Positions 27,833-39,740 of a DNA stretch of 64,000 bases are shown here, in pieces. The notes under the pieces are model-generated. The model had not been told where the DNA came from, ran no database searches, and was given only the letters and a program-made list of their open reading frames with translations. Each line of letters opens with the position of its first letter. The stretch's first letter is position 1. Origin of the DNA: Prinia subflava (Eukaryota; Chordata; Aves; Passeriformes; Cisticolidae); the NCBI RefSeq assembly GCF_021018805.1, contig NC_086247.1, positions 118,021,094 through 118,085,093 on the forward strand, given 5' to 3'. Position numbers and translations under genes: made by a program.

Positions 27833-27863
27833 CTACATTCCCTACATTCCCTAAACTCTTCAT
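27833..27863. repeat. Short tandem repeat (CCCTACATT)
   Basis: The motif TTCCCTACA is repeated at about 27831 and 27840, with a third diverged copy TTCCCTAAA. It is a minor local duplication. Confidence 0.6.
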
Positions 27864-28365
27864 TTTCTGTATTAAACATTTTTATTAAAAGATCAGTTAA
27901 CAAAAAAGCTATGCATGTTTAAAAATGCATATATTTAATATAGTTAGTTAGAAATCTAGCTATCTTAGCTATCACACAGTACAGTTTTTACTTTAAAGAG
28001 TATATTTGTACAGGTATTGACATCCTCTTAGAAATTTGCTTCTTGGGGGCCCTTTGGTTTCAGTGCCTTACTGCAAATTTGTATTTAGGAATTGGAGGAG
28101 TGTTTTTAATTCCTTTAGCTGTGGGAGCAAATGTGAGTAGCTGCCATGGGCTTGTAAAATACCAGCTTCAAGAGATGGATTCTCCTCTCTAGAATTGGTA
28201 GATATGTGGGGTTTTGGTGGCTTCACATGAGTTGCACATTGCATTAACTCCAGTTTGGAGGTTATTGTTTGACATGGGTAACAGGCACAAACATCATGTA
28301 GGGAAATGGCCTTTAGTGGTTGATATGGCAGATACCAGGGATGACCTTTTGGACAGCGATGTCAG

Positions 28366-28527
28366 TTCATGGAATGGTTTGGGCTGGAAGGGAAATTAAA
28401 GACCATCCAGTTCCAACCTTGCCAGCAGGGGCAGGAAACCTCCCACTTAATCAGGTTGCTCAGGACTCCAGCCTGACTTTGAACACTCCCAGGGATGGCA
28501 TATCCCCAACTTCTCTGGGCACCATGA
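28366..28527 (-). mobile_element. CR1 LINE 3' end, minus orientation
   Basis: The + strand reads CATGGAATGGTTTGGGCTGG, then AAGACCATCCAGTTCCAACC, CACCTCCCAC-like text, AATCAGGTTGCTCA and ACTTCTCTGGGCA. This is the reverse complement of the 3' end of avian CR1 elements (established family feature). The 5' part of the element is missing, as is usual for truncated CR1 insertions. It contains no coding capacity. Confidence 0.93.
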
Positions 28528-31500
28528 CTTCTCTTGATCTAAGTGAAATTAATATGTTTGTTTTGGAAGTTTCACTCTAAATCATTGTATGAAAACAAGG
28601 CCACTCTCGCTAACGACATTGGCACAATACCCCAGGTTAGTCATCTAAGCTGGGAGTTTCCAGATACAACTCTGCCTGAATACTGACATAAATCACTTTT
28701 CGGCCTCATGTCATTCTTTTAACAACTCCTTGTGACCCTACTTTGGGAGAGGCTGATTTGAATATTTCTTTTTCTTTTCCTAGCTTTTTCCCAACTCCAG
28801 TTAAAGATCAGCTAGTTGGCTCTCATCTTGCTTTCTAGTATACATGTACCATAATAATACTGGCAGTATAAAAGGAGAGAATACAAGTTAAATGAAAAAG
28901 AAATTTAATTTTTTTTAATAAATATCACATGCTTAGAGAACCTTAAAATACCAAGAAGAAATTTCCATTTAAACTACAGTAACCTACTGAACAGCAAAAT
29001 AAAACAGAATAATATTTTTAATACAACCTCTGTAAATGTAATTAAAAGTGGTTTAAAACTAGTTCATTATAAAAAGTGATACATAAGCTAACAATGAGAA
29101 TAAAATCATTCTTTTGAATATTTTACTCAGACTTTACACAGAAATATAATATGAAGGTTACTAGCTATAAACATCTCACATATTAAGTGTTTCCAGGAAA
29201 TGATCAAATTATGTTAAATGGCTATATCTCCTACATATGGAAAAGGCAGATTCTCTTAATTTTAAAAAATTGAACTGTACATGTTTGATTGAACTTGTGT
29301 ATGTATAATAAAAGACTAGTAAATCAGAATTCTAGCTGAGGCCAGCATGATTGGTACAGGATAATAATTAAATGTCTGGGTTCACTTCTGTCCTGACATA
29401 CCGAAGATTGTAATTTACAAAGCAGTGTATAAATTGTGAGCAGCTAGTTGATGTTACAGACCTCTGTATCTGAGATTAAATGTATGTTAAAACATTTTTA
29501 AAGAGCTTAGCTGTCACAAATTTGATTGAATTAGAAATTGATTGTTCTATATAACAGAAATATGTCACTACAGATGGGATGTTTCCTGTCTTTCATGTAT
29601 GTGGACATTTTTAAAGATCTGGAATTCCTTATTTTAAAAAGAGAAGGTTTCAACCTACTTTCACTAAAGTGATATTGCAAAGCTTCAGTTTAAGGCTTTC
29701 GATTGACTAATAAGCCTTATTCTTTAGCCTCCACGGCACTCCCTGTCCTTGTCCTCTTTGGACATGCAAAACTAAGACACGTGAAAGGAGAGAGAAATAA
29801 AGTACTGTCATATTTAAGTGGTAAGAAATTATCTGGTAAGATGTGTATTATTTATTGACAATCTGGCCTTTTAACAAAGAAAAATAGGCCTACGCTTAGG
29901 TTGCCACTGCAACAGGCGAAACAGCTGATACTTTAATGAACAACATACTGAGGGCCATCCAGGACATAAGGCAAATTAAGCAGGTTACAAACTGCATATC
30001 TTCTGTTTAGGTATAGGAGATCTCCCCAGCTCTGACAATTAGCTCCGCTGATCAGGCAAGCAGACAGACAGAAACAGAAGGAGGCCATTTGTATCAATTT
30101 GAGGAACAGAACTAGTAATGAAGTAAAATATCTGTACCAGGTAGTTTCACCTCGGCTTTGGAACAGATATTTCTAACTGCTGGTTTCAGCTTCGCAATAG
30201 CAAATAAATAAATAAACATGTGCTGCTTAACAAAAGCTTATTTTCTGTTGTTTACAAATTGAGAGCAAAGGAATAATAATACTTCTAACCTAACGGGTTT
30301 TTTAAAAAGGATAAAACATTTTCTGGACATACAAGCAAATACGAATCTTGGTAACCTGACAGCTTTGTTTAAATGTTGAATTTGAGTTTCCTTTCATGAA
30401 AGTCTTTTCAAAGTACAGCAATTCAGCTGTGAAAACCTGAATACATTAATGATGACAAAGAACCTCTGGAGTGAGCCAACATTTGTTTTTGTTCTTTTAC
30501 AACGTTTCCTGATGAATTGCACATACAAAAGTGTTGGAGGTTATTTTAATTTTCTTTTCTTACTTTGATAATAAATGTCTCCACTGTTTACCTTTTTGGT
30601 TAAGGTACCTTATTATTTCTAATCACCTTTAATTATTTATAACAAAATGACTGTGAAAGATGTTTCTTTGATGTCGAAAAAGTCAGGGACCTGATCCTGA
30701 CCCTATTAAAATTAATGGCTAGGTTCCAATTGACTGCAAAGGTAACAAGCCTGAGTACCCTTTAAGGGAAGCAGTCATTTAACCCAGAGTACTGGATTAT
30801 GGTAAGTTGGGGTTCCTGTTTTGGGAGTGTTCAGATTTTGAACATTTGGTGTCAAGATTTGGCCATGCAGAGGGAGAACGCGTATAACTGACTCCTAAAC
30901 AGTCCCAATCTTCATTTTGTTCATAAAATACACAATAATTTTAAAAAGGCTAAATATACAGGATAATAAGAGAGCACCTTTTTCTCTAAACATGAGCACT
31001 AAAATGGAAGTAGAGAAAGAAATGTGGATAGCCTTTCAGTTTCTGTCTGTCTTTTTTCACAGTCAACAAAATTGCAAACTAGCTCAAATCTAAGCAACAC
31101 TGGGTAAGGACCATCACGTTTCACAGGCATGTGTGCCAGCTTGTGTTTAAATCTTACTTTGTTTAAGTGAACTATCAGTGGGTTTTGTTTCTGACTATTT
31201 TAAGCTTCAGATTTATGTGGATGTACATAGACACACTCTGTGACAAGACTGAACACTTCTGTCAGATCTAGAATATCTTTTAGGTATTCATAAGTATCTT
31301 TGTTCAGTTTCTTCATCATGTTACATGTTTAGTTCATTGCATCAGTAATCATGTGACTATAACATTTCAACCACAGCACAGATGACACGGAAGGATATAG
31401 CAAATGAGACTTACTTACTCACCATTTGTGACAACCACACAAGGTTGTGATACAATTTGTGCACCTTGGCTTGATATGCTTGAAAAGGGAAGTGTGCCAT

Positions 31501-32249
31501 GGGATGTTTGTTTTGCATCTGTGTGCTTACCTCATCCTTTTAGAAGGTGTCATATACCAAAGAAGCAATGAAATTAATTCTCGTAACTGCCATAGGAAGA
31601 ACAGCCCAATTATATGTTCTCCTGCAAAAAGGAATCTGAAGCTGGGGAGATGAAACAGCTCATTCGTACAGGAGGTCTGTAGCAGGGCCAGGAATTTGAC
31701 CCACATCATTCAAGGTGCAGGACACTGCATAGGTGATGATGCCATCCTTCAGGTCTTTCTTTCTTTCAGGCAGTTTTTGTGAGGAAAGTAGCTAATTAAC
31801 TAAGAAAGCATAACTTGGGTGAAGAACACACACAACCTTTTCATGTTTTATATACAAACTTAAATAAGCATATATTACCTTAGAAATTTCAACTAAAGAT
31901 ATTCTTGGTAATAGAAGTGAAAAGTATTTCTAAAGATGTAAATCACTAGATGTCTAGATCACCTTTTCAGGATTTTGAGTGATTAAATAAAATTAAAATG
32001 TTTTGAATACGTTAAACTATTCCTGAAGCTTTGATAAATGGTGTCTCAATACAGATATATATTGGTGTTACTATTAAAACAGGATTTGGCTACAAATCTA
32101 AGGAATACTACTCCCTTAATGAACTGATTGTCAAAGTTGATTTATTTATGCTTATCTATTTCACTGTTTTGTATCTTCGCATTGCCAGGTCATGTCTTAA
32201 GAAGAAGGAAAATACTTCTCACAAGAGATTTTCAAAGTAAGCACAACAA

Positions 32250-32340
32250 TGCTATGGTTTACTTGACACGGTGGCTTCAGTCAAAGGTTGGGCTCAATGA
32301 TCTTGGAGGTGTTTTACACCTTTAGTGATAAATTCTAAAT
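32250..32340 (+). mobile_element. CR1 LINE 3' terminal fragment, plus orientation
   Basis: The sequence TTGACACGGTGGCTTCAGTC, then AAAGGTTGGGCTCAATGATC, TTGGAGGTGTTTTACACC and GATAAATTCTAA matches the last 90 bases of avian CR1 elements, whose consensus ends in ATTCTATG units. The tail has decayed, so the copy is old. Only the very end of the element is present. Confidence 0.85.
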
Positions 32341-35060
32341 ACCTTATTTCTGCACAAACAGCTGGCAGTTAAATCTTTTACTTGGATACTGTAGTGATAA
32401 ACAATAATACATGAACTCTGGAATAGGAAGACTGTGCTCAAATTTTTGAAGAAATCCCATCCAGTTTAGTGCAACTGGGCCCATATAATCCAAATATTAG
32501 CAAGTAGCCTGTATGATAAATTTCTCCACTAAAATTGTGATATCCCATTTCAAATTATTATTCTTGATCTTCCTAAAAGATAAAAGGCACAAACTTCATC
32601 CAGATAAAGCTTTTATGGTGATAATTCTTTTCTTCTGAGAAATTGGATTCATAATGGAGTCAATGATTTAACCTTAGGAAAAATGAACTGTATCATGTTC
32701 CAGTACTAAGTGCAATTGAAGGGATAGATCATGTAATACACGTAAAAATATGTTTGCAATGATCTGATCATGTTTTGAGTTTCATTGTAAAGGGGTACAT
32801 TTTTTATGTTAGTTGTAATTTTGGAAGATGCTATTGTTAGTTTTGTTTCTTGCAATTTGAAATATTTAAAGCGTGGAGCAATGAAACATAAATATGTCCA
32901 TTATTGGGCATTTCTACTTTGCACACAGATGAATTCTCATCAAATTTGATTTGCTGACTGGTGGCCAGAACAGATGTTATCTTAATGGAGGAGAGAAGCA
33001 TATGGAGCCACAGGGCCACCTCCAAACTTCTGTGACCCAATATTGTTTCACGGTTTATTGAAGTATGAAAGAAAATACTTCTTTGCAAAAGTGTACAAAG
33101 ATCCATTCTGAATTACTACAGCAAGGTTACCACAACATTATTGCCTTACTAAGATGAACATTTTATTGCCAGAAAAAGTGCAGCATCAATTCTTGCTATC
33201 CTAAAAAAAAAGAAAAAATTAAGATAAAAGTACCCCAGGCAGATCAGCTTGTCTCCTTTGCTTATTTGAATTTGAAAGAGAGAAGGCTGTAAGTTACACT
33301 GTAGAGAATGCTAGCTTTGTTTTGGGGTTCTCGTGACAATAACATAGTGAGTAATAAGTGAAAAATTCTGTTTGAAAAGTTATGGAATTGACATTTTTCT
33401 GCAGAATCAAATTTAATGCATTTTATAAATTTGTATTTATGATGAAAGTAGAGCAGTTTTAGTTGTGGCATTTGCATGAACTAAAGTTATACCCTTGTAA
33501 CTGTGCCATTAGAATAACTACTTGTTCAAGTGAAGATTTTTAGGTTTTTTAGAGAAACTGGTTTTTAATATATGCCTGTCAGAAGCAAACTTCTGATTTG
33601 GAAAAATACCATGTGAACACAGGATTAAGTGCTCCTTTTCACTTTTAAAAAAGAGCATATAAAGCCTGATTTAATTCTGGACATGAAAAATATCATGAGG
33701 ATTTTTTGTCTTGGAATTAATGTTATATTTATGATACTTCCAGTCCTCTAGCTATTGCAAATTTACTTACAAGATACTTACAGGTTTTCTGTGATTTCAA
33801 AGACACTTACTCATATCTGTCATATTCCGTTTGAGATTCTTATGGAAAAATGAGCATGCATTTTGAATTTGCATTACTTAGCTAAAGATAGTTTTATTTT
33901 CCTGCATATTACTCTGTTCCTTGCTAAAGCTGTAGCTCAGAGCAGCAAACTGGAAACTTTTGAACATATTTAATTGATCATAATTGTATTAAAATAATAC
34001 TGAATATTAAGATAGGAAGTGGGGACATTTGAAAATCATGTAGTAAATTATGTGTACAGTGGTAACTTTCTATTAGCCTCGTATGAGGAGCAACTTACAC
34101 TGGATCCTACAGCATGGATGCTTACTATCACCATTTTTGGCTTGCCACCTAGAAATAGCCATTAATGGCACAACACAGGCTACTGCAGTGAAGTTTGCAC
34201 ATACCATAATTACTCCCTCGTTAGGTCTTTACTTTGACCATCAAGTGATTTTCTTTTTATAAATTGACACCACTTAGCATTAAAGATGAGGAATCAGTTT
34301 GGGGACTTTTAACTTACTTTAGCAGTCATTTCTCAGGTGCTCTGAAGTCTCTATCTGGTTTCAGTTTTGATGAAGTTAAGGCAAAGAACAATTTGAGGGC
34401 CTTGAATTGATTGAGTCTGGTTGTTTTTCTTTTGCAAACCATATGCCAGTGCTCCAAAGGCCTGTCTTGTGACTGGTTAAAACAAAATAAGAACATCTAT
34501 AAAAGGTCCTACTCTGAGAAATGTGTACTAATTTAAGGCAAAAATTCTTTTCATTTGGTGTTTATAAATTACACTTTTAAAACTTTGCCTAGAGGTAGGG
34601 AGGAGTGTTTCAAAAATCAGATGTTAAAGTAATATGGCTATAAAAACATGTGATCTTCCATTTTACTGTATTTCTTCTTCTGAATAAGTAATGCTCTAAT
34701 AAAAATTAAAGAGCAAGTTGCATTTCGAAGATCAGGTCATCGTAATTCATTGACATTAGGCCACATAACTGAATAATGTCTTACTTCAGTGAAATACATC
34801 AAATGAGATCAACAATTATGACTCATAAACATGCCTCGCAGGCATAAAACAGCAGGGAATTAGCATGTGAGGCTGATAAATATGCATGTAAATAAGCTCC
34901 CAAAGGAATAACATGGGTTTGATTGATAGGTTTAGAATTGGAACATATGTAAACCCCTTTATTCCTCATTCTGGTGTAGCTAAGTAAAGATGCGTTTTAC
35001 TTGTTAAAAGTTTCAATAACTTTGTAAATCTTAATGCCACATCTGCTTTTGTGTGTGCAG

Positions 35061-35352
35061 GCACGTGTGAGTGTCACTTGAGAGATTGATTGAATTGTCT
35101 ACGGGGTAGATGCCCTCACACGAGGACTGTCGCGTTCGCGTGTGGATATTGGAGCGGTTGCGTATGCGCGTGCTCATGGATACGTGGATTTGGGCACTGC
35201 CTGCTAGGGGATGTTGAGCAAAAGATTATTTTGGGGTTGTTTTACTCGCAATTTATGGATTTTGAAGTTCGGTTCTCAAATACAAAACTGAGCTGTGAGT
35301 TTTGGTATATGCACCAGTATATTTATTTTTGCAAATATATTCTGCATTGAAG
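35061..35352 (+). other. CpG-rich patch bounded by splice-like sites
   Basis: Between 35063 and 35184 there are about 12 CpGs in 122 bases, against a strongly CpG-poor surround. The patch contains GCGTATGCGC (35160-35169), one base from the NRF1 consensus. It is preceded by GTGTGTGCAG, an acceptor-like site at 35059-35060, and followed by TTGAAG|GTAATT, a good donor-like site at 35353. An 86-codon frame starts at 35090 and ends at 35350, but it resembles no known protein. This could be an unrecognised non-coding exon, a small regulatory patch or a remnant of an unidentified insertion. Confidence 0.3.
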
Positions 35353-38300
35353 GTAATTACTATTTATATTACAGAAAGTCCCACAAGTGCTACTACATTT
35401 AAGAGTCTGGCAGTGATTCTTTATAAACTTCCTTTTTTTTTTTTTTTGGCACCTTACAGCTTGAGCTCTTATCTACAACTTCAAAGTACCTATCACAGCA
35501 GTATCTCTGTGTTGATCAGCACAAGTGTTTATGCTGTGCAGAGATTTACATCCCTATTGTTAGAAAAGTATAACATACATTGTGTTTATAAAACATTAAT
35601 ACTTTGCTTTGCCAAATACAGACCAATTGGTTGCCATTGTCATGTGGCCTGGTGTACATCTGGTTTATTACTATTCCCTGCTATTAGGCAATAAAAACTT
35701 TTCTAACTGATGCACACTTACTGATGTTGCATCAAGCTGTTATTATGCTAAAGTGATCTTAGACCAGTGGCAGGCAAGATGCAAAACCATTTTCAATAGT
35801 ATGGTGTGTGTATTGACTGTAGATTTTGATTCTGGGTGGTTTATAGCTAAAATAGTCATTCAGAGAAATTGGAGATGGGGCTCGTATCAGAGATCACAGT
35901 TGTCTGCATGTGAAAACCTCAGTTGTCATACCTGCCTTTCACTTAGAGATACCTTTCTGTGGAGATAAAGCTTGAGCAAAACAGCTTCCTTCTGTTTAGA
36001 TTTATGGGGTAGCAGAGAATATATTTCCCAGTTAAGATCAGTAAATTCAGGAGCTACCGCTTAGTTCTGATAGCCAGCTTTTTTTGCTGCTGAAAAATAA
36101 ATAAACTTGTAGCACTTAGAGACATCACATCAAATCTCACGTGGCTTCTCATGAAGCAATTTATAGCTACCTTGTATAATTTGTATAGAAATGTTAAGTT
36201 GATCCCTGCCCCAACAGCATCAACTGCTTAACCCAGAATGTAACAGCCTGTGACACCAAGAAAAAGCAAAACCCTGTGCACAGTCTGGGGGAGGGGACTT
36301 TTCATAACAGGGCTGAATAAGCAGATTGCTATCAGGAACTCTGATGGGCCATGTTTCTAGCTGCATAGCACTGTCCTTTTTCACAGAGGATGCCTAGATA
36401 TCCCTTGAGCCAACAGAAATACAAAATAAACCACTTTTTTTTTTCCCTAACAATGTGCCTTTTTTTTAACACTCAGGGCCATGACAGGCTGTCACTCAGT
36501 TTCAACTCCCCAACAGAAATGTCCTTGAATGGTTCAAGAGAAGCCAGAAAATTGTTGTTAAGTATTTTTTTTCATTCACCTCTAGAATTTTCCACATTTT
36601 CTCCAACATGTGTGAAGCCACTGGGAAATATGGTTAAATGAGTTAAGCAGACATCACCCATCTGTGCATCTCGGGGAAAATAAAAACAGTGCTGTCCCTC
36701 TGAGAGCTTTCTTGGTACATAACCAAAATCAGAAGAACAACCACACTGTAAAGCTAAACCTAGGCAAGGCTGTTGCAGGAAAAAAGGGATGAGCACTTTG
36801 AAGGAACTGCTTCTTCTGGCTTACCCAGTCTCGCTGGTGTGTGGCCTGTACAGAATGTAAGGTGATCTTGAAACCTGTGCTCTTCCAAATGCCTGAAGGC
36901 TACTGGACAGCCAAGAAACATGACTGCACAACATATTTGCTTCAGACAGTGTTAAAATCCTGGCATTCAGCCTCAGCTCTGAATTTTAGTCCCCTCACAA
37001 GCCAAAACAATCACATTGCAGCCTCCTCCCTGTTAGTATAAATGTTTTACAATTTTAGATAGAAGGCATCACAAGAACCCTACTTTTGCACAAGTCTTGA
37101 TTTACCCTTTAATATTGTTCACTGCAGCTCTTTCTACTACTCAAGTGATTTGTAATTTGTATCTCTCAAACAGTTCCCACTTGGATTTCTCATGCACTGA
37201 AAAGTCAGATGCTTGACATTACTGTGTAAAGTTAAGTGCTTGGGGTTAATGAGTGGCATTAAATTTTATGAGGTCATGTCCAGTAGATGTTAAAAGAAGC
37301 TTAAGGGAACTTTATCACTGATAGAAATTAACAGTTGGCACAAAAGAATGCCTGAGGGAGTTCGGTTCTAAGCAAAAATAAAATCGGTGGTATAAAAACT
37401 AAAATATAGAGTGATTGTGATTAATGTAAACATTTTTGTTAGGTAATTGGTTACTTGTTGCAGTAAAAGAAATGAGACCCCACAGTTTGAAAGAATATTA
37501 TTGTATTTAGAAAGCAATTAATGTTTCTAGTCAAATAAAAAAAAAATCTACATCACCTACAATATTTATATTCTTTCAGTAAACATACAACCTTTGGGGC
37601 TATATTTATCAAATAGTCAAAGCTCCACTTATTTACATTAGTTTTTTCTTTGGGCAAAATATGTTTTCCCTAGTGGAGTATGTTATTTTGTTTCATTAAA
37701 CCTTTATTTCTACTCACATGCATTGCTTATATTACAGACCAAATGAGTAAATTCTGTGTACTTAAGTCATCTAAGGTTTGTGTTTTTGGGTGACTGATGG
37801 ATGGCATGAAAATTCTGTTTCAAAAACAAAATGGCTACATTAACTTATGGATAGATTTGTTTTGCATAATTATGTGGGGAACCATTCGGTAATTACACCA
37901 GTATTCACATGCTGTAATTTTCGTCGTCTTTATTCACTGCCATTCCAATGGGAGGAAATGGAAGCCTTGTTCAGACGTAGATATTCTTTCTTGCTCTGTC
38001 TTACAACCTGCAGTCACAGCATAGAGTGCATTTTCGAATAATGCCTGTACTTGAGTAAGACAGCTATTGTATGGAATTTTGCTCCCATAGTATGAATGGA
38101 AATTCAGCACCTCCCCCAGGGTCTCTGACACCACGCTGTGGATGTGCTGGATGGATGGCCTGGTGCACGCCTGTTCCTTTCACCTCACTTGAGCTCTGTG
38201 CCCTGTGGATGCAGTGCTGGGGGCAACAGTGTGCAGCCTGCTCTAGTATGGAAGAGCTCATGCAGAGCTCTGGTATGAAAGAACCAAAGTCTCTGGCTCA

Positions 38301-39702
38301 AAACTTCTCCTCCTCTCCAGCTTGACAGAGAGGTACCATGCTTGTCATAAAGCAAATCACAGCCATGTCCTAAATTGAGATGAAACTGAAGGAAAAGGGA
38401 AAATATTTTAGAATTTGTAGGCACTCAGGACTGTTCTGTTGATCTCCAGACGGTTATTTTTGGAGTTTTAATATGAATTACATATGTGAAATGCCTTCTC
38501 ACATTTTCCTTAGGTGGTATGTGATCAAAAATGCAAAATCAAAAAGATGAATCTCTCCAATGCTGGGTGACATTTTTGTCTTGCACACAGACTGTTTTCT
38601 TTTTGGCTAAAAGATACTGGACATTTTTTTTGTCTTAGAGAACTGAGGAAACTATTGGGAAGAATTGACTACTACTAAATAATCTTTCCTATTACTGTGT
38701 AAATTAAATCATCAAACTTTAGGAAAACTTCACTATAATCATTAGACACAAGAAAAATCTAGTCATACTTGTCTCATTTGCATTTTAGAAGTCTTCTATT
38801 TCTTACGTCTTCAAGTGCTTTGTACTTGGATCCTTAGTTCCATTCTGAAGTGCCACTAGGGATTGACACTACTCATCCTCCACACAGGAGGGCAAGGGTG
38901 GGGAACAGAAATCTGTCCCGTGATGGATTACATACTTTTTGCAAAAATGTTTTGTGAGGAAGTTTTTTTTCCTCAATATCTACAACAAAGTGATAGTTGT
39001 TTGACAAAGCACCTTGCACAGTAGTAAATAGAAGTGTTTTGTCATTCTTGCTGTCAATTTGATACGTTTTTATATTCTGATGTAGCTGTGGACTTTCATC
39101 TCTTAGACATCTAGAGTTTACTGCTAGTGCATATATACCTTTGCTCTTCAAATTTTTCTAGATCTGTCATTCACAACATGCATCTGCTTTTGCACCAGCA
39201 AAGTGCACAGTTGGTACTCTCCAAATTGCCTAAAGGTTGATTTACAAGAATTTTGATTATAATCTAATGTTTTCATTATGCTTTGGCATATTTCAGTTTG
39301 GCAGCTTAAAAGATCTACCTTGGTACTTCTTTTTATACTGTTTGGTGACATGTTTTTTCTTTGGAGAACTTTATAGAAAATGTAGGGTACTGCTGCATTT
39401 TAGGTTCTCTCAGTTATGGGTCTTCTGCATGCACAATGTATTCGAACAATTAACAGCCCTAATTAGACAGCCTCAGTGGTAGTCCAGGGCTTTGTGGCTT
39501 CATCTTGTAAAACCAAGCTAGGCAGCTGTAAGCTCAGTTGTCCCTTCCTGGTCCATGTTACTCCTATATAGATAATTTGATTAGGGTAAGGGCTGTTCCA
39601 TCAGCAGCAGTAATACCCTTCAAGGGTTGAGTATTTGAGTTCTTGTGACAATTTGGTTGTCTTCAGGTTTGGGTTTTTTTTTCTCAGATGCCTTGCCAGG
39701 TT

Positions 39703-39740
39703 GTTAGGTACTAGTACTGCTGTAAAATACTAGTACTAGT
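39703..39740. repeat. Repeated TACTAGTAC palindromic motif
   Basis: TACTAGTA occurs at about 39710 and again in overlapping form near 39729-39741. The motif is self-complementary and could form short hairpins. No function is suggested. Confidence 0.5.

Noticed and set aside
35302..35694. 130-codon open frame on the + strand
   Set aside because: Hydrophobic/aromatic composition comes from T-rich DNA. No homology is apparent and no promoter or splice structure fits.
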